Source: CAYRSS01 sp964426945 (GTDB lineage: Bacteria > Planctomycetota > Phycisphaerae > UBA1845). From it: 25,621 nt of DNA. Both the position numbers and the translations under genes were made by a program. Positions 14,956 through 23,500 of this stretch are shown here, piece after piece. The DNA lies in assembly GCA_964426945.1 (NCBI GenBank), contig CAYRSS010000057.1, forward strand, positions 1 to 25,621, written 5' to 3'. Within the stretch, counting starts at the first letter, position 1. The number at the start of each line of letters is the position of its first letter. Under the pieces are notes generated by a model. That model ran no database searches. It was not told the origin of the DNA and saw only the letters and a list, made by a program, of their open reading frames with translations.

Positions 14956-15151
14956 GGTCGTCTCCTCCGCTCTTCGCTGAGTCGATGAAGGCCCGCAGGT
15001 CAGCCTCATCGATGCGAACGAGCCGACCGATGCGAACCGCCTGTAGCACGCCGTCGTTCACCAGTTGCCAGACCGTTCTGCTCGTCACACCGAGCACGCC
15101 GGCCGCCTCGCGATAGGTGAGGAGCCGCGGGAGGCTGTTACTCGCGGTCAT
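14945..15151 (-). CDS. Excisionase-like helix-turn-helix protein
   Basis: This 68-residue protein consists almost entirely of a MerR/excisionase-type winged HTH (HTH_17). LLTYREAAGVLGVTSRTVWQLVNDGVL is the helix-turn-helix, followed by the wing AVRIGRLVRIDEADLRAFI. Proteins of this kind act as recombination directionality factors or repressors of integrative elements. The ATG at 15151 has an AGGAGG six bases upstream. A longer in-frame version has no ribosome binding site and overlaps the upstream HTH gene in a different frame. It overlaps the primase start by 11 bases and the upstream HTH gene by 14 bases, so the three are one coupled unit. Confidence 0.85.
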   Translation of the reverse strand: MTASNSLPRLLTYREAAGVLGVTSRTVWQLVNDGVLQAVRIGRLVRIDEADLRAFIDSAKSGGDDHAA

Positions 15152-15356
15152 CGGGTACCTCCTCTCCGGCGCGGTCCGCGCGGAGCAGCAGCGCTGCCTC
15201 CACGGCCGTGAGGTGGAAGAGGAGACGGCGACCCGCGCGGAGGCATGGGATTCGCCCGGCCAGGGCCTCCCCCCGCAGCCACGCGGCCGGGACGCCCAGG
15301 CGGGCGGCCGCACGGTGGAGCGTGAGGAACGATTCGGGATTAGGTGTGGTGCTCAT
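15138..15356 (-). CDS. Second small HTH protein
   Basis: This 72-residue protein has an excisionase/AlpA-like pattern: SFLTLHRAAARLGVPAAWLRGEAL forms the helix-turn-helix, and IPCLRAGRRLLFHLTAVEAALL the wing and last helix. It is probably a DNA-binding regulator or accessory excision factor. The ATG at 15356 has only a weak ribosome binding site (CAGGG), which suits control from the AT-rich promoter region immediately upstream (15409-15446). It differs from the neighbouring HTH protein in sequence, so this is not a simple tandem duplication. Confidence 0.72.
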   Translation of the reverse strand: MSTTPNPESFLTLHRAAARLGVPAAWLRGEALAGRIPCLRAGRRLLFHLTAVEAALLLRADRAGEEVPDDRE

Positions 15357-15408
15357 GCCCTGATTAATGGCAGAGCACGTGGACGATTGGAAGCCGCGAC
15401 CGGAGCGT

Positions 15409-15446
15409 GGGGATTAAATACCGATATACCGATTATTTGGGGATTA
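15409..15446. promoter_or_regulatory. Nested direct repeats upstream of the HTH-primase operon
   Basis: Two perfect adjacent copies of ATACCGAT (15418-15425 and 15426-15433) are flanked by GGGGATTA at 15409-15416 and again at 15439-15446, spaced 30 bases apart. The block is AT-rich against a GC-rich background and lies 53 bases before the first HTH gene. It is a likely operator/promoter for the replication and excision genes. The right copy overlaps the stop codon of the upstream gene. Confidence 0.55.
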
Positions 15447-16370
15447 TTTGCTGATCTTCGGAAGCTCACTCAAAGCCTTGCGGCACTTCGATCGAACCTC
15501 GTCCTGCGTCGAACCATCCAGAATTGCCTGCAGGATCGCACGGGCTTCCGCGAGGGAATAGCGGAAGTCCTTCTTGCCGCGGGGGGCTATTCTCACTCCC
15601 GCTTTCCTTGCGTAGCGGTTCAGCGTTGAGTTCTCCAAGTCGGTTAGCTCACGAAGCGCCGTGACGGTGTAACCAGCGACCGCTGGGTCTGCAGGGCCAC
15701 TCCGGTCAGCTGCGTTCACCGCCTGGAGCACCTTGGCAATCTCATTCGCCCCGTCGGCCCAGTTACCGATGTTGATGGTGGGCGGGGGCAGCGAGTCGGC
15801 TGGTACCTTCCGAATGGAGTCGAGGCGACCGTGTCCGCCGACCGGTCTCCGCTGCGACAGGCGGGGATCAGCGGGGTCCGGGATCCAGCGCTGCTTCCCG
15901 TCGAAGAACCCACGCTTCAGGACGAAGTCGAGAACTGCCTGCCGCCCCCCACCGTCCAACTCCGCTCTGGCGCCTACTCCCTCATCGGTCAACCGCCATT
16001 CATGCGGAGGCACCTGTTCGCAGAGCACCGGCGACGCCCCCCGGGTCTCGCTAGCGGCCCACCGAGACCACGCATCCGCCCAATCCCCCCACATCGCTGC
16101 CTGCAACGCCTCGACGGCCTGCGCCAGCCCACCCTCCCCCGTGGCCGTGACCCTGGCCTCAACGGCGACGGAGTGATTGTGCATCCGCAAGCGAAACCGG
16201 CAGCGCCGCTCCACCATGGCTGAGGCCACTAGCAGGAAGAGCGCTTTCGATTCCGTGGCTGTCAACGAGTCGACCTTGAACTCCTCCCACCGCTCGGGCA
16301 CCTGCCGGAGTAGTGCCAGGACGGCGACCTCAAGGGGTGCGTCATCCTGTTCGCCTGATCGCTTGCTCAT
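15444..16370 (-). CDS. Hypothetical protein with a C-terminal HTH-like region
   Basis: This is a 308-residue protein of unknown function. The N-terminal half is helical and includes RFRLRMHNHSVAVEARV (a probable beta segment) and the phrase WRLTDEGVGARAELDGG. FVLKRGFFDGKQRW lies near the middle. The C-terminal part (TVTALRELTDLENSTLNRYARKAGV, then RGKKDFRYSLAEARAILQAI) resembles a DNA-binding helix-turn-helix followed by a short helical end. Comparable proteins sit near HTH and primase genes in planctomycete islands, as far as I recall, but no role is known to me. The ATG at 16370 has GGGAGG four bases upstream. A gap of 106 bases separates it from the herA-like gene on the same strand, and I see no terminator there. 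Confidence 0.75.
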   Translation of the reverse strand: MSKRSGEQDDAPLEVAVLALLRQVPERWEEFKVDSLTATESKALFLLVASAMVERRCRFRLRMHNHSVAVEARVTATGEGGLAQAVEALQAAMWGDWADAWSRWAASETRGASPVLCEQVPPHEWRLTDEGVGARAELDGGGRQAVLDFVLKRGFFDGKQRWIPDPADPRLSQRRPVGGHGRLDSIRKVPADSLPPPTINIGNWADGANEIAKVLQAVNAADRSGPADPAVAGYTVTALRELTDLENSTLNRYARKAGVRIAPRGKKDFRYSLAEARAILQAILDGSTQDEVRSKCRKALSELPKISK

Positions 16371-16476
16371 TCAACCTCCCGGCCGGCTATGACTTCACTG
16401 AGGATAACCGCGCTGCCAATCACCCGATTGCATCTCACCGCTGAGACGAATGGAACTTGGCTCTTAGCTCATCGCC

Positions 16477-18525
16477 CTAAATCCCAGCCCGAATCTCGAC
16501 GCATTCGGAACGGACTCGCTTGTTGCTTGTCAGCTTGATCGACGTGGCGGGCAGCGCCCAAACCCGGCGAAGCACGCTCGCTAGGACGGCGTATCCTGGG
16601 CGGCCGCCGTGGGCAGCGAGGATGCGGTCGGTCATCGCCGGCAGTTCCCGTTGGAACCAGTCCTCCGGCATGGCCGTGGTGCCCGCCTCTCGGACGCCGA
16701 GGGCGACGGCGTTCGCGAGATAGTCGGCCGCGAAGGCGAGTTCAGTCGGGCGGCCGGGCCGGTCGGTGCCGTCGGCCGTCACGGGGTAGAGCCAGACCTT
16801 GCTGTTGCCCCCCAGTGCGGCGAGTACGAGGCGTTCCACATCAGGCGGAGTCATCGGGGTAGCGATAGCCACGGGGCCGGCAGGTCGGCGGGTCGTTTCG
16901 GGCGATCTTTTCACTCGATGCTCCGCGCCGAACTCGCGGACGCGCACCGGCAGGACGAACGGTTGATCCGGCGCGCTCCAGAAGTAGCAGTTGCCCGGGA
17001 TGGGCTCCGAGCGGATCACGCCGAGAATGTCGTCGGCGAAGTATGCGTTGTGGCGCTTTAGGGTGTTGAGGTCCGCGTCGTTGAGCAGGTGAAGGACGAA
17101 GAAGTTGTCGCCCTGGCTGATGATCTGATCGGCGATCGCGCCCGGCTGCTGCGTGACCATGATCACGCCCAGTTCGTACTTTCGACCCTCCTTGACCCAG
17201 CGGACAAAGATGTTGCGGTCGTCCATGTCTCGGCTTCCGAGGACGGCCTGCGCCTCCTCGATGACCGCAAGGCACCTGATCACGGACTTCGCCGGGTCGG
17301 TGAAGTGTCGCCGGTTGTGATCGAACAACCTCCGGAGCAACAGACCGCTGATGGCCAGGGCGTCCTCGCTGCCCAATAGGGAGGTGTCGACGATAACGAT
17401 GCGCCCCTGCCGGAGCTCTTCGTTCACGTTTCGGCCGATCGGACTGTCGGTGCGATGCAGGCGGCGAATCGGCGGAGCGAGGTTGTTCTTGATCGCATTG
17501 AGAACGGCGTCGCCTTCCAACTTGCGTGCCGTGAGCTTGTACTTCAGGATTTCAGCCATCTGCCGTTCGTCGGCCTGGAACCCGGCCTCGAAGAGGTAGG
17601 CGATGAGCTCACGCCAAGCAGCGATCTCCATATTCCGCACAATGTTCGCAGACACCAGCTCTTGCTTAGCGTCGGGCCAGAGGCTAGCGAGAATGTCCTG
17701 GGGCAGGAAGTCTCCGAAGTCGAGGTGCACATCGCCCTTCTTCAGGTGCCCGAACTCCTCCGGGACCCGCCGATGCGTGTAGAGCGAGATGCGATCGGCA
17801 AGTCCCGGGATGTTGACCAGGCCTGGCCGACCGGAGGAATCCGGCAGCGCGTACTCGCCCTCCACGTCGAAGATCAGCAGGCCGACGTCGGGCGGTGCGC
17901 TGTAGAGCTGCGAAATCAGGTACTTGATGAGATTGCTCTTGCCGTAACCCGCGCGGGCGAACACGAAGCTCCGCCGGCTCTTCAGCCGGTCGACGCTGAA
18001 CCTGACCGGCACGTTGCTGAGCACGCGTTGACCGTACACCAGCTCGCCGAGCACCGCCGCGCTCGGATCCTCATCGAGCTTCACATTGCAGAGATACGCC
18101 AGCGCGGCGTCCGAGGGCTCGCGCACGGGGCTTCCGAAGGTCGCCAGCTCGCGGTCGCCGACCGTGAAGCGAAATCGCTCGCCATCGTCGTGCAACTGGC
18201 CGAGGAGCTGGAGCTTCACCGTGTAGCGGAGCATCTGCTGCACAATCGGCGCGGGCGGACGTTCGTCCGATCGGGAGAGATCCGCCAGGTAGCTATCGCC
18301 CTGTTCGGACATCAGCCGGCCGGCCGCGCGATACTGGCAGACCCGGCCCACCATGGATCGCGCGGCGCCGGCCTCCACGAGCAGGAACTCGCCGAACCCG
18401 GGAAGTGCGCCCTCGCGATGCGGTACAACCACGTCGATGTCGAGGTTCATCCCGCCCTGCGCGAATCCGCGAAGCAGGCCTACGACCTCGCCGCGGTACA
18501 TGCGCGAATCATCGGTCTTACCCAT
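16477..18525 (-). CDS. HerA-like DNA translocase ATPase
   Basis: This 682-residue ATPase of the HerA/FtsK class (DUF87) pumps DNA as a hexamer, normally with a NurA nuclease. Residues about 10-75 form a HAS-barrel-like N-terminal domain. The ATPase core follows with Walker A ARAGYGKSN (190-198), Walker B CLAVIEEAQ (418-426) and the sensor segment MVTQQPGAIADQIISQGDNFF. These are all HerA signatures. The C-terminal 150 residues contain a linker and a helical end. The ATG at 18525 (GAGGA eight bases upstream) overlaps the end of the nurA-like gene by eight bases. In bacteria, HerA partners with nucleases or sirtuins in several antiphage systems. Here the partner is NurA, so end resection or phage-DNA degradation is the likely job. 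Confidence 0.88.
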   Translation of the reverse strand: MGKTDDSRMYRGEVVGLLRGFAQGGMNLDIDVVVPHREGALPGFGEFLLVEAGAARSMVGRVCQYRAAGRLMSEQGDSYLADLSRSDERPPAPIVQQMLRYTVKLQLLGQLHDDGERFRFTVGDRELATFGSPVREPSDAALAYLCNVKLDEDPSAAVLGELVYGQRVLSNVPVRFSVDRLKSRRSFVFARAGYGKSNLIKYLISQLYSAPPDVGLLIFDVEGEYALPDSSGRPGLVNIPGLADRISLYTHRRVPEEFGHLKKGDVHLDFGDFLPQDILASLWPDAKQELVSANIVRNMEIAAWRELIAYLFEAGFQADERQMAEILKYKLTARKLEGDAVLNAIKNNLAPPIRRLHRTDSPIGRNVNEELRQGRIVIVDTSLLGSEDALAISGLLLRRLFDHNRRHFTDPAKSVIRCLAVIEEAQAVLGSRDMDDRNIFVRWVKEGRKYELGVIMVTQQPGAIADQIISQGDNFFVLHLLNDADLNTLKRHNAYFADDILGVIRSEPIPGNCYFWSAPDQPFVLPVRVREFGAEHRVKRSPETTRRPAGPVAIATPMTPPDVERLVLAALGGNSKVWLYPVTADGTDRPGRPTELAFAADYLANAVALGVREAGTTAMPEDWFQRELPAMTDRILAAHGGRPGYAVLASVLRRVWALPATSIKLTSNKRVRSECVEIRAGI

Positions 18526-19582
18526 TCGCCACGTCCTCAGCCATGCGACGGCCAAACAGCAACATCACACCGGCCTGACGGGCCACGACCGGATCCCGAT
18601 CGGCCAGCTCTCGCATCAACTCCGATTCGAGCATTTCGACCTCCAAGGCGCCGAAACTCGCGTGCTCGTGGGCCATCAGCAACTCATGCGGATACCCACG
18701 CGTGGGGAAGGCGCCGCGCGATGATCGGCAGAGACTCGCCATGGCCCGGTCGACCTTATCGACCTGCCAGTCGGCCACATCAACGGGCAGCGTCGGAACG
18801 TCGACCCCGACGTCAAGTTTCGCCAGGTGAAGCACGCCCATCGCCCGGCTGCCGATCCAGCGATACTGGGCGGGAGCGGCCTCCTGCTCCAGATCGGGCG
18901 TGATTCGAATGTAGGCCGGTGCGGTCCGCTGAAACGTCTCGTTCACGCCGAACGCGACCGCCAGGTAGTTGACCACGCTCGACCGCTTGGCCACGCCGGC
19001 CAGCAGGTGGCCGTTCTGAGTGGTCAGTTCCTCGAATCGTCGACGCAAGGCCTGAAACACACGATCCCGCAGCATGACGCTGCGCAGCAGACCATCGCGC
19101 AACAGAAGCGTCGGCCCCTTCCGCGCGGCGAGCTTCAGCAAGGCAGCCCATTCGAGCAGTTCGCGCAGCATTCCGAGCAGGTTGGTTTTCTGAAAGTCGT
19201 TCTCAGGCAGGAGGTCCTGCCACGTGACGCCGAGATACTGCAGGAATCGTGCGAACCGATCATCGGAGGCGAAGAAGTACCGCATGACCTCGTCCGGGCG
19301 AAGCGACTGCGGGACAAACTCCTCGAAGTGAACCGTGCCCCGGTTGTCCGCGACGCGCACGATCTGAATCGACATCGGGGCAAGGCTCAATCGCCCCTCG
19401 CCGCCGTCCGTGGCGACCGTGGCCAGGACCGGCAGGTCGTCACCCGGGTCGTGGCCGGAGATCCGCACGGCCGGCAGCTCGCCCACGCGGCGGGTGGTTC
19501 GGTCCAACTGCGGCCACTCCTGATTGAGGGCAAGAGCCAGACAGCGGCGGATGCGTTCGAGACGATCGGCGGTGGGTAGCAT
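18518..19582 (-). CDS. NurA-domain nuclease, partner of HerA
   Basis: This 354-residue protein carries NurA-type features in order: an acidic motif VATDGGEGRLSLAP (D59), a second acid in LLLRDGLLR (D163), GVAKRSSV (196-203), and a C-terminal YPHELLMAHEHASF (297-310). That order and spacing fit NurA nucleases, which degrade DNA ends with HerA. Archaeal NurA acts in double-strand-break repair, while bacterial pairs often sit in defence islands, as here. The start is taken at ATG 19582; a TTG three codons upstream is possible. A TATACT -10-like box lies about 60 bases before the start, so the pair probably has its own promoter. The overlap with the HerA gene indicates co-translation. Confidence 0.82.
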   Translation of the reverse strand: MLPTADRLERIRRCLALALNQEWPQLDRTTRRVGELPAVRISGHDPGDDLPVLATVATDGGEGRLSLAPMSIQIVRVADNRGTVHFEEFVPQSLRPDEVMRYFFASDDRFARFLQYLGVTWQDLLPENDFQKTNLLGMLRELLEWAALLKLAARKGPTLLLRDGLLRSVMLRDRVFQALRRRFEELTTQNGHLLAGVAKRSSVVNYLAVAFGVNETFQRTAPAYIRITPDLEQEAAPAQYRWIGSRAMGVLHLAKLDVGVDVPTLPVDVADWQVDKVDRAMASLCRSSRGAFPTRGYPHELLMAHEHASFGALEVEMLESELMRELADRDPVVARQAGVMLLFGRRMAEDVANG

Positions 19583-19856
19583 AGTGATCAAGCCTCATTT
19601 GCGCGCCCGCACGGCAAGTCCGCCCCGGCCGGCGGGCCGTCGCAGTATAGCCCTGAGGTCGTGGCCCGTCGTCACCTGAGCTGGCAGCATGACGACCAGT
19701 GACCAAGTTTGGATGTTCCTGCCTCCTGCGAGTACGGCGACCAGATGAAGGACGACCTGTGCCGCGTCGATCCTCTGATCTGATGTACCCCACGCTGCTT
19801 GCCCCCGACCCGGATGGGCTCGCGGTCGCCCCCGAGGTCGAGGTGGGCGGCTACGT
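19583..19856. other. Gap between the HEPN and NurA genes
   Basis: Short frames on both strands can be drawn through these 274 bases, but none has a ribosome binding site, a sensible start or a recognisable motif. One plus-strand frame (from 19699) simply continues into antisense of the HEPN gene. TATACT at 19649-19644 (minus strand) may be the -10 of the NurA-HerA pair, although no convincing -35 is found. No terminator with a T tract is visible. Confidence 0.4.
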
Positions 19857-20579
19857 TCAGCGTACCGGATCCGTCGGTGCGGCGATCACAGCTCGGATAC
19901 ATGCTATAAGGGTCGCCTCGGCTGCCGCTAACACGTCCGTCGCATATTTAACGACTGGCGTGGCGACGGGGGGAGAGCCCCATGCATAATCTGCGGGAAT
20001 CTGCGGCTCACCCCCGCTGGCGAACCGGCCGGCGGGCCGAATCAAGACTCCTTCTACATCGGCGTGCTGGCACTCTCCACGTAAGTCGCGGACGCCTTTG
20101 AGCCACCCCATGAGCGTAGCATCGTGAAGCACAATCCCAAGCGGTGACCCAGCGCGAGAACGATCCCGAACCGCCAAAATGGAAGCCTGACGCTCGCGAA
20201 TCCCCATCCCATACGCTTGATTGACGAGACGCGCAAGACTATCGATCGCATTGACTGAGGCCGCGGTCAACCCATCAAGCGCCATATAGACCTGGTCCAC
20301 GACGGCCCCGGGATGTGTAAGATGCAGAGAGGATTCCTGAAGCTGGATGATCATTCGCTCAGTCTCGCCCGCGCCGCCAAGCCGTCCGATCGAACCCGCT
20401 CGCGACCAGTCAATGCCGTTCAGGATTCGCATGTGATGCGAGGCAAATAAGCACTTGCGGTTGATTGCGTTCACACACGCCAACACCCAACCAGGTTCCA
20501 CGCCCCGACGGTTCGCAGCGGCGACGACTGGGAGCAAAACGCTCGACAGACTTGGCAATTCGACGATGACACGATTCAC
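19857..20579 (-). CDS. HEPN-like small protein coupled to the STAND gene
   Basis: This 240-residue protein, not recognised as a named family, has a mainly helical pattern. Around residues 95-125 (VVDQVYMALDGLTAASVNAIDSLARLVNQAYG) and 150-175 (LMGWLKGVRDLRGECQHAD) it resembles the two long helices of HEPN domains. R167-GECQ-H172 is an R-x4-H motif, the ribonuclease signature of that superfamily. The start is GTG at 20579, overlapping the stop of the STAND gene (GTGA), so the two are made together. A predicted RNA-cleaving effector, toxin or accessory subunit for the STAND protein is inferred. The fold assignment rests on pattern only. HEPN proteins without nuclease activity also exist. The 40-residue C-terminal end is also helical. 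Confidence 0.65.
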   Translation of the reverse strand: MNRVIVELPSLSSVLLPVVAAANRRGVEPGWVLACVNAINRKCLFASHHMRILNGIDWSRAGSIGRLGGAGETERMIIQLQESSLHLTHPGAVVDQVYMALDGLTAASVNAIDSLARLVNQAYGMGIRERQASILAVRDRSRAGSPLGIVLHDATLMGWLKGVRDLRGECQHADVEGVLIRPAGRFASGGEPQIPADYAWGSPPVATPVVKYATDVLAAAEATLIACIRAVIAAPTDPVR

Positions 20580-23500
20580 TCATCGTCCTCCTCTTCGAAT
20601 TGCTCTGCCTCCCGCTTGATGCTGTCTTCTGCGTGCCGGACTAAATCCTCATAGAACTGTCGAACAGGGAGACTGTTTGCATAGAACGCCGCCAACCTTG
20701 CCGCCTCGGCCTTATCGTTTAGAAGGCGCGGCGAGGGTCCTTTGGTCCCTCCGCTGTACACGCCGCCGATCGCTAGCCTACAAAGGGCACCTGCAACGCT
20801 TTCATAGCAAGCTGACCCGTGCCGCTCGCCAGCCTCAAGCAGGGTTGCGACCAGTTCGTGTAGCGAAAAGACCGTTGCGTGGTCGAACTCCCCAAGGAGA
20901 CTCGCGGCGCTGATAACTTCTGCTGGATCTAAAGATTCGGCCCACTCCTTCAGCACGGCAACTACGTCCTCATTCGATGACGCGGCGGCGTGGAAGAGGG
21001 TTGATAGCCAATAAGCGCCGAGAGCCGACATCCGTGGAAAAGCATCACGGATGCGTCGCAACAAGTCTCGCGATCGACCGCTCTGCCTGAAACCGGATAA
21101 TGACAGATTGTGGGCACTGTGTGGGATCGGATTGCCCTTCGAAGTCCCAGTGGGACCCGAGGTTCGTTCAGCGGCCTCAACTCGACGCAGCAGCGTGCTC
21201 AACGTCTGTTCAGGCCTACGTCCAGACGCATACGCTACGAATGCAAGCACTCCATCCATATGAGCTTCAAGCGTCGGCAGCTGCTCCACCTGCGCAAGCA
21301 GGACGTCTATCTGTTCGTCGGTTAGCAAACTTGCGTCGAGCCCGTGATGCGTTCGCAGCACCTCACAAACGGCGTCAGCCAACCACTGATCTCCATCCCA
21401 GTTTACCTTGACGACTAGTTCCAGCGCCAGGAGGGGAGCCGACTTCGCAAAGGACGGCAGCGCAAAGACGGCGAGACGCCGAACATTTGGGACTTCATCG
21501 TTGAGGAAGGATGAGACCAGGTTCAGCACATCAGCTGACGCCCCTCCATCTCGAATCAAGGATCGCAGGCTGCCGGCAACCGAGGCCCGTAGCCGCGCAT
21601 CGTCCGATGATCCTGTACGCCGCACGAACTCGTAAGCCTGCTCTTCTCTTCCGGCGCGGTGCAAGGCGAAGAGCGCGAGCGGAACCAGGCGCATAGCCGT
21701 GTCGTTACCCTTAGCGACAAGCGCCTCAAGGAACGATGCTCCCTGCTCGACATTTGCCCTGATCAGTGCGCTCACGAGCATACCTTCGTTTGCGAAGTCG
21801 GTGCGCACCGTTTCGCCAAGTCCCTCATATACGGACAGGAGCGCTCCGACTACGCTCGATGAAGCATCGTGGCCCACCCAGAACTCACTTGCCGCCCTCT
21901 CGCACTCATCCCGGAACCGCGCTTGCTCTGCGGGCCAGTCATCGTCGCGTTCCTGCCATGGAGCCCCCATTAGGATGTCGAAGAGTTGCTCGCTCGGCTC
22001 CGTCGGAGTTCGGATCAGGACGCTCTCGATGACGCGCGCGAGGTCGGGCCAGCGCACGGGCAGGAACTCACGAAGCTCACGTCGCGCAGCATAGCGCGCG
22101 AACGGCAGCGCCGCGGTGCTGGCTATGTCGCTGAGGATGTCGGCTCCTGCGGTAGCTTCTGGAACCCAGGCGTCCAGCTCGTCGTCATCGACCTCACGAC
22201 CAAAGAGCGCTTCAGGTCGGTGAAGCAACGAGCCAAGGATCTTAATCGCAGCAAGCGCCTCGGCCAACCGGAGCGTGCGAGCTATCGTTTGCAGATAAGC
22301 AACGACTTCTCGACGAAATTCTGCATACGTTGACAGATAGGGACCTAGCGGGCCAGAGCCTAGCGTTACCACGCGCCGACGGTACGCCGTGCTGTTCACA
22401 TGCCGTTCCAGCGGCTTCCGAAGGAGTGCGACAGCCCACGCCATCTGATCGGTTCGCCGACTATCCTTGAGCTTCTCGATCACCGTCGCGACCGCCACCC
22501 GCTGCACGGCAGCGCTACGACTGAAGTCGTACGACAGCAGATCCTCCAACACCCTGCGCGGGTGTGCCGGATGAGGGTTCGTCGGCCGAGCGTCCTCCTT
22601 CGCCATTTCCCAGAGAATCGCTACTGCTTGCCGCGTGTAGTCAGGGTGCGTGGCAACGACTCGCAGCAGGCCCGAGAGGCTGTCATTCAACCGCTCGCTG
22701 CTGTCCGCAATACCCCAGGCCTCCAGCATCTTGTCGCGCGGGGCATCCGGGTGATCGCGCAGCCACTCGATCACGCGAAGCACTTCCTCTGGGCTGTACC
22801 TGGCTGCTCGGGTCAGATCGTCGAGGAGCTCCTCACGCTGGACATTGGTTCGATTCGGCAGCTCATCGATAATCGCCCGCCATACCTGCTCAAGCACGCT
22901 TCCGTGTTTGCCAGTCGCTTCCCCTTTCCAACCGAGTTCGGCGGCGTTGGCAAGGATATTCCCGAGGAACCCATCGCCGAACTCCCGCTGTATCTCCTCA
23001 ACATATCCAGTCGGCTCCCCTGCATCCGTCACCGCGGCGCGGTGCAGCAGGTGATCTGCCAGCACGTCCGGGACCACGCGAAGCGTGCTGGCGCGTCGTC
23101 GGATCAGCCCCTCGGCCTCGAGGCTAGCTAGCTCGGCAACCAGTTCAGAGCCCTGACAATTCAAATGGTGGGCAAGACGCTCGATTGTCTGTTGATGACG
23201 GTCGGGTACGGGACCAATTGTCGAGAGTAGCCGAAGGAGCTTGATTCGACGGGCCGCTTCGCCGGCATCCTGCCATGGAGGCTGCACCATCCTGTCCAAG
23301 GCAGCCGCCTTGAACTTCTCGGATGAACCAACCAACAGCTCGGGCGGAACGGCCTCCTCTACGATGCACCGGGCGCCAACCGAGATGAAGAGGGGATTCC
23401 CACCAGAAACGCTGATGAGTCGCTCGGCAAGGCCCTCATACTTCGTCGTGAGGCACCTGGCGGCGAGGTCCAGCGCCGCCTCCCGGCTAAGGGGCTTTAG

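Noticed and set aside
16371..16476. 46-codon plus-strand frame starting near 16388
   Set aside because: It has no ribosome binding site and runs antisense into the end of the HerA gene.
17455..18903. 482-codon plus-strand frame opposite HerA
   Set aside because: It is antisense to a gene with complete Walker motifs and has no recognisable segment.
19672..19902. Small frames in the gap between the HEPN and NurA genes
   Set aside because: No start signals or motifs are visible, and frames on both strands are equally likely by chance.
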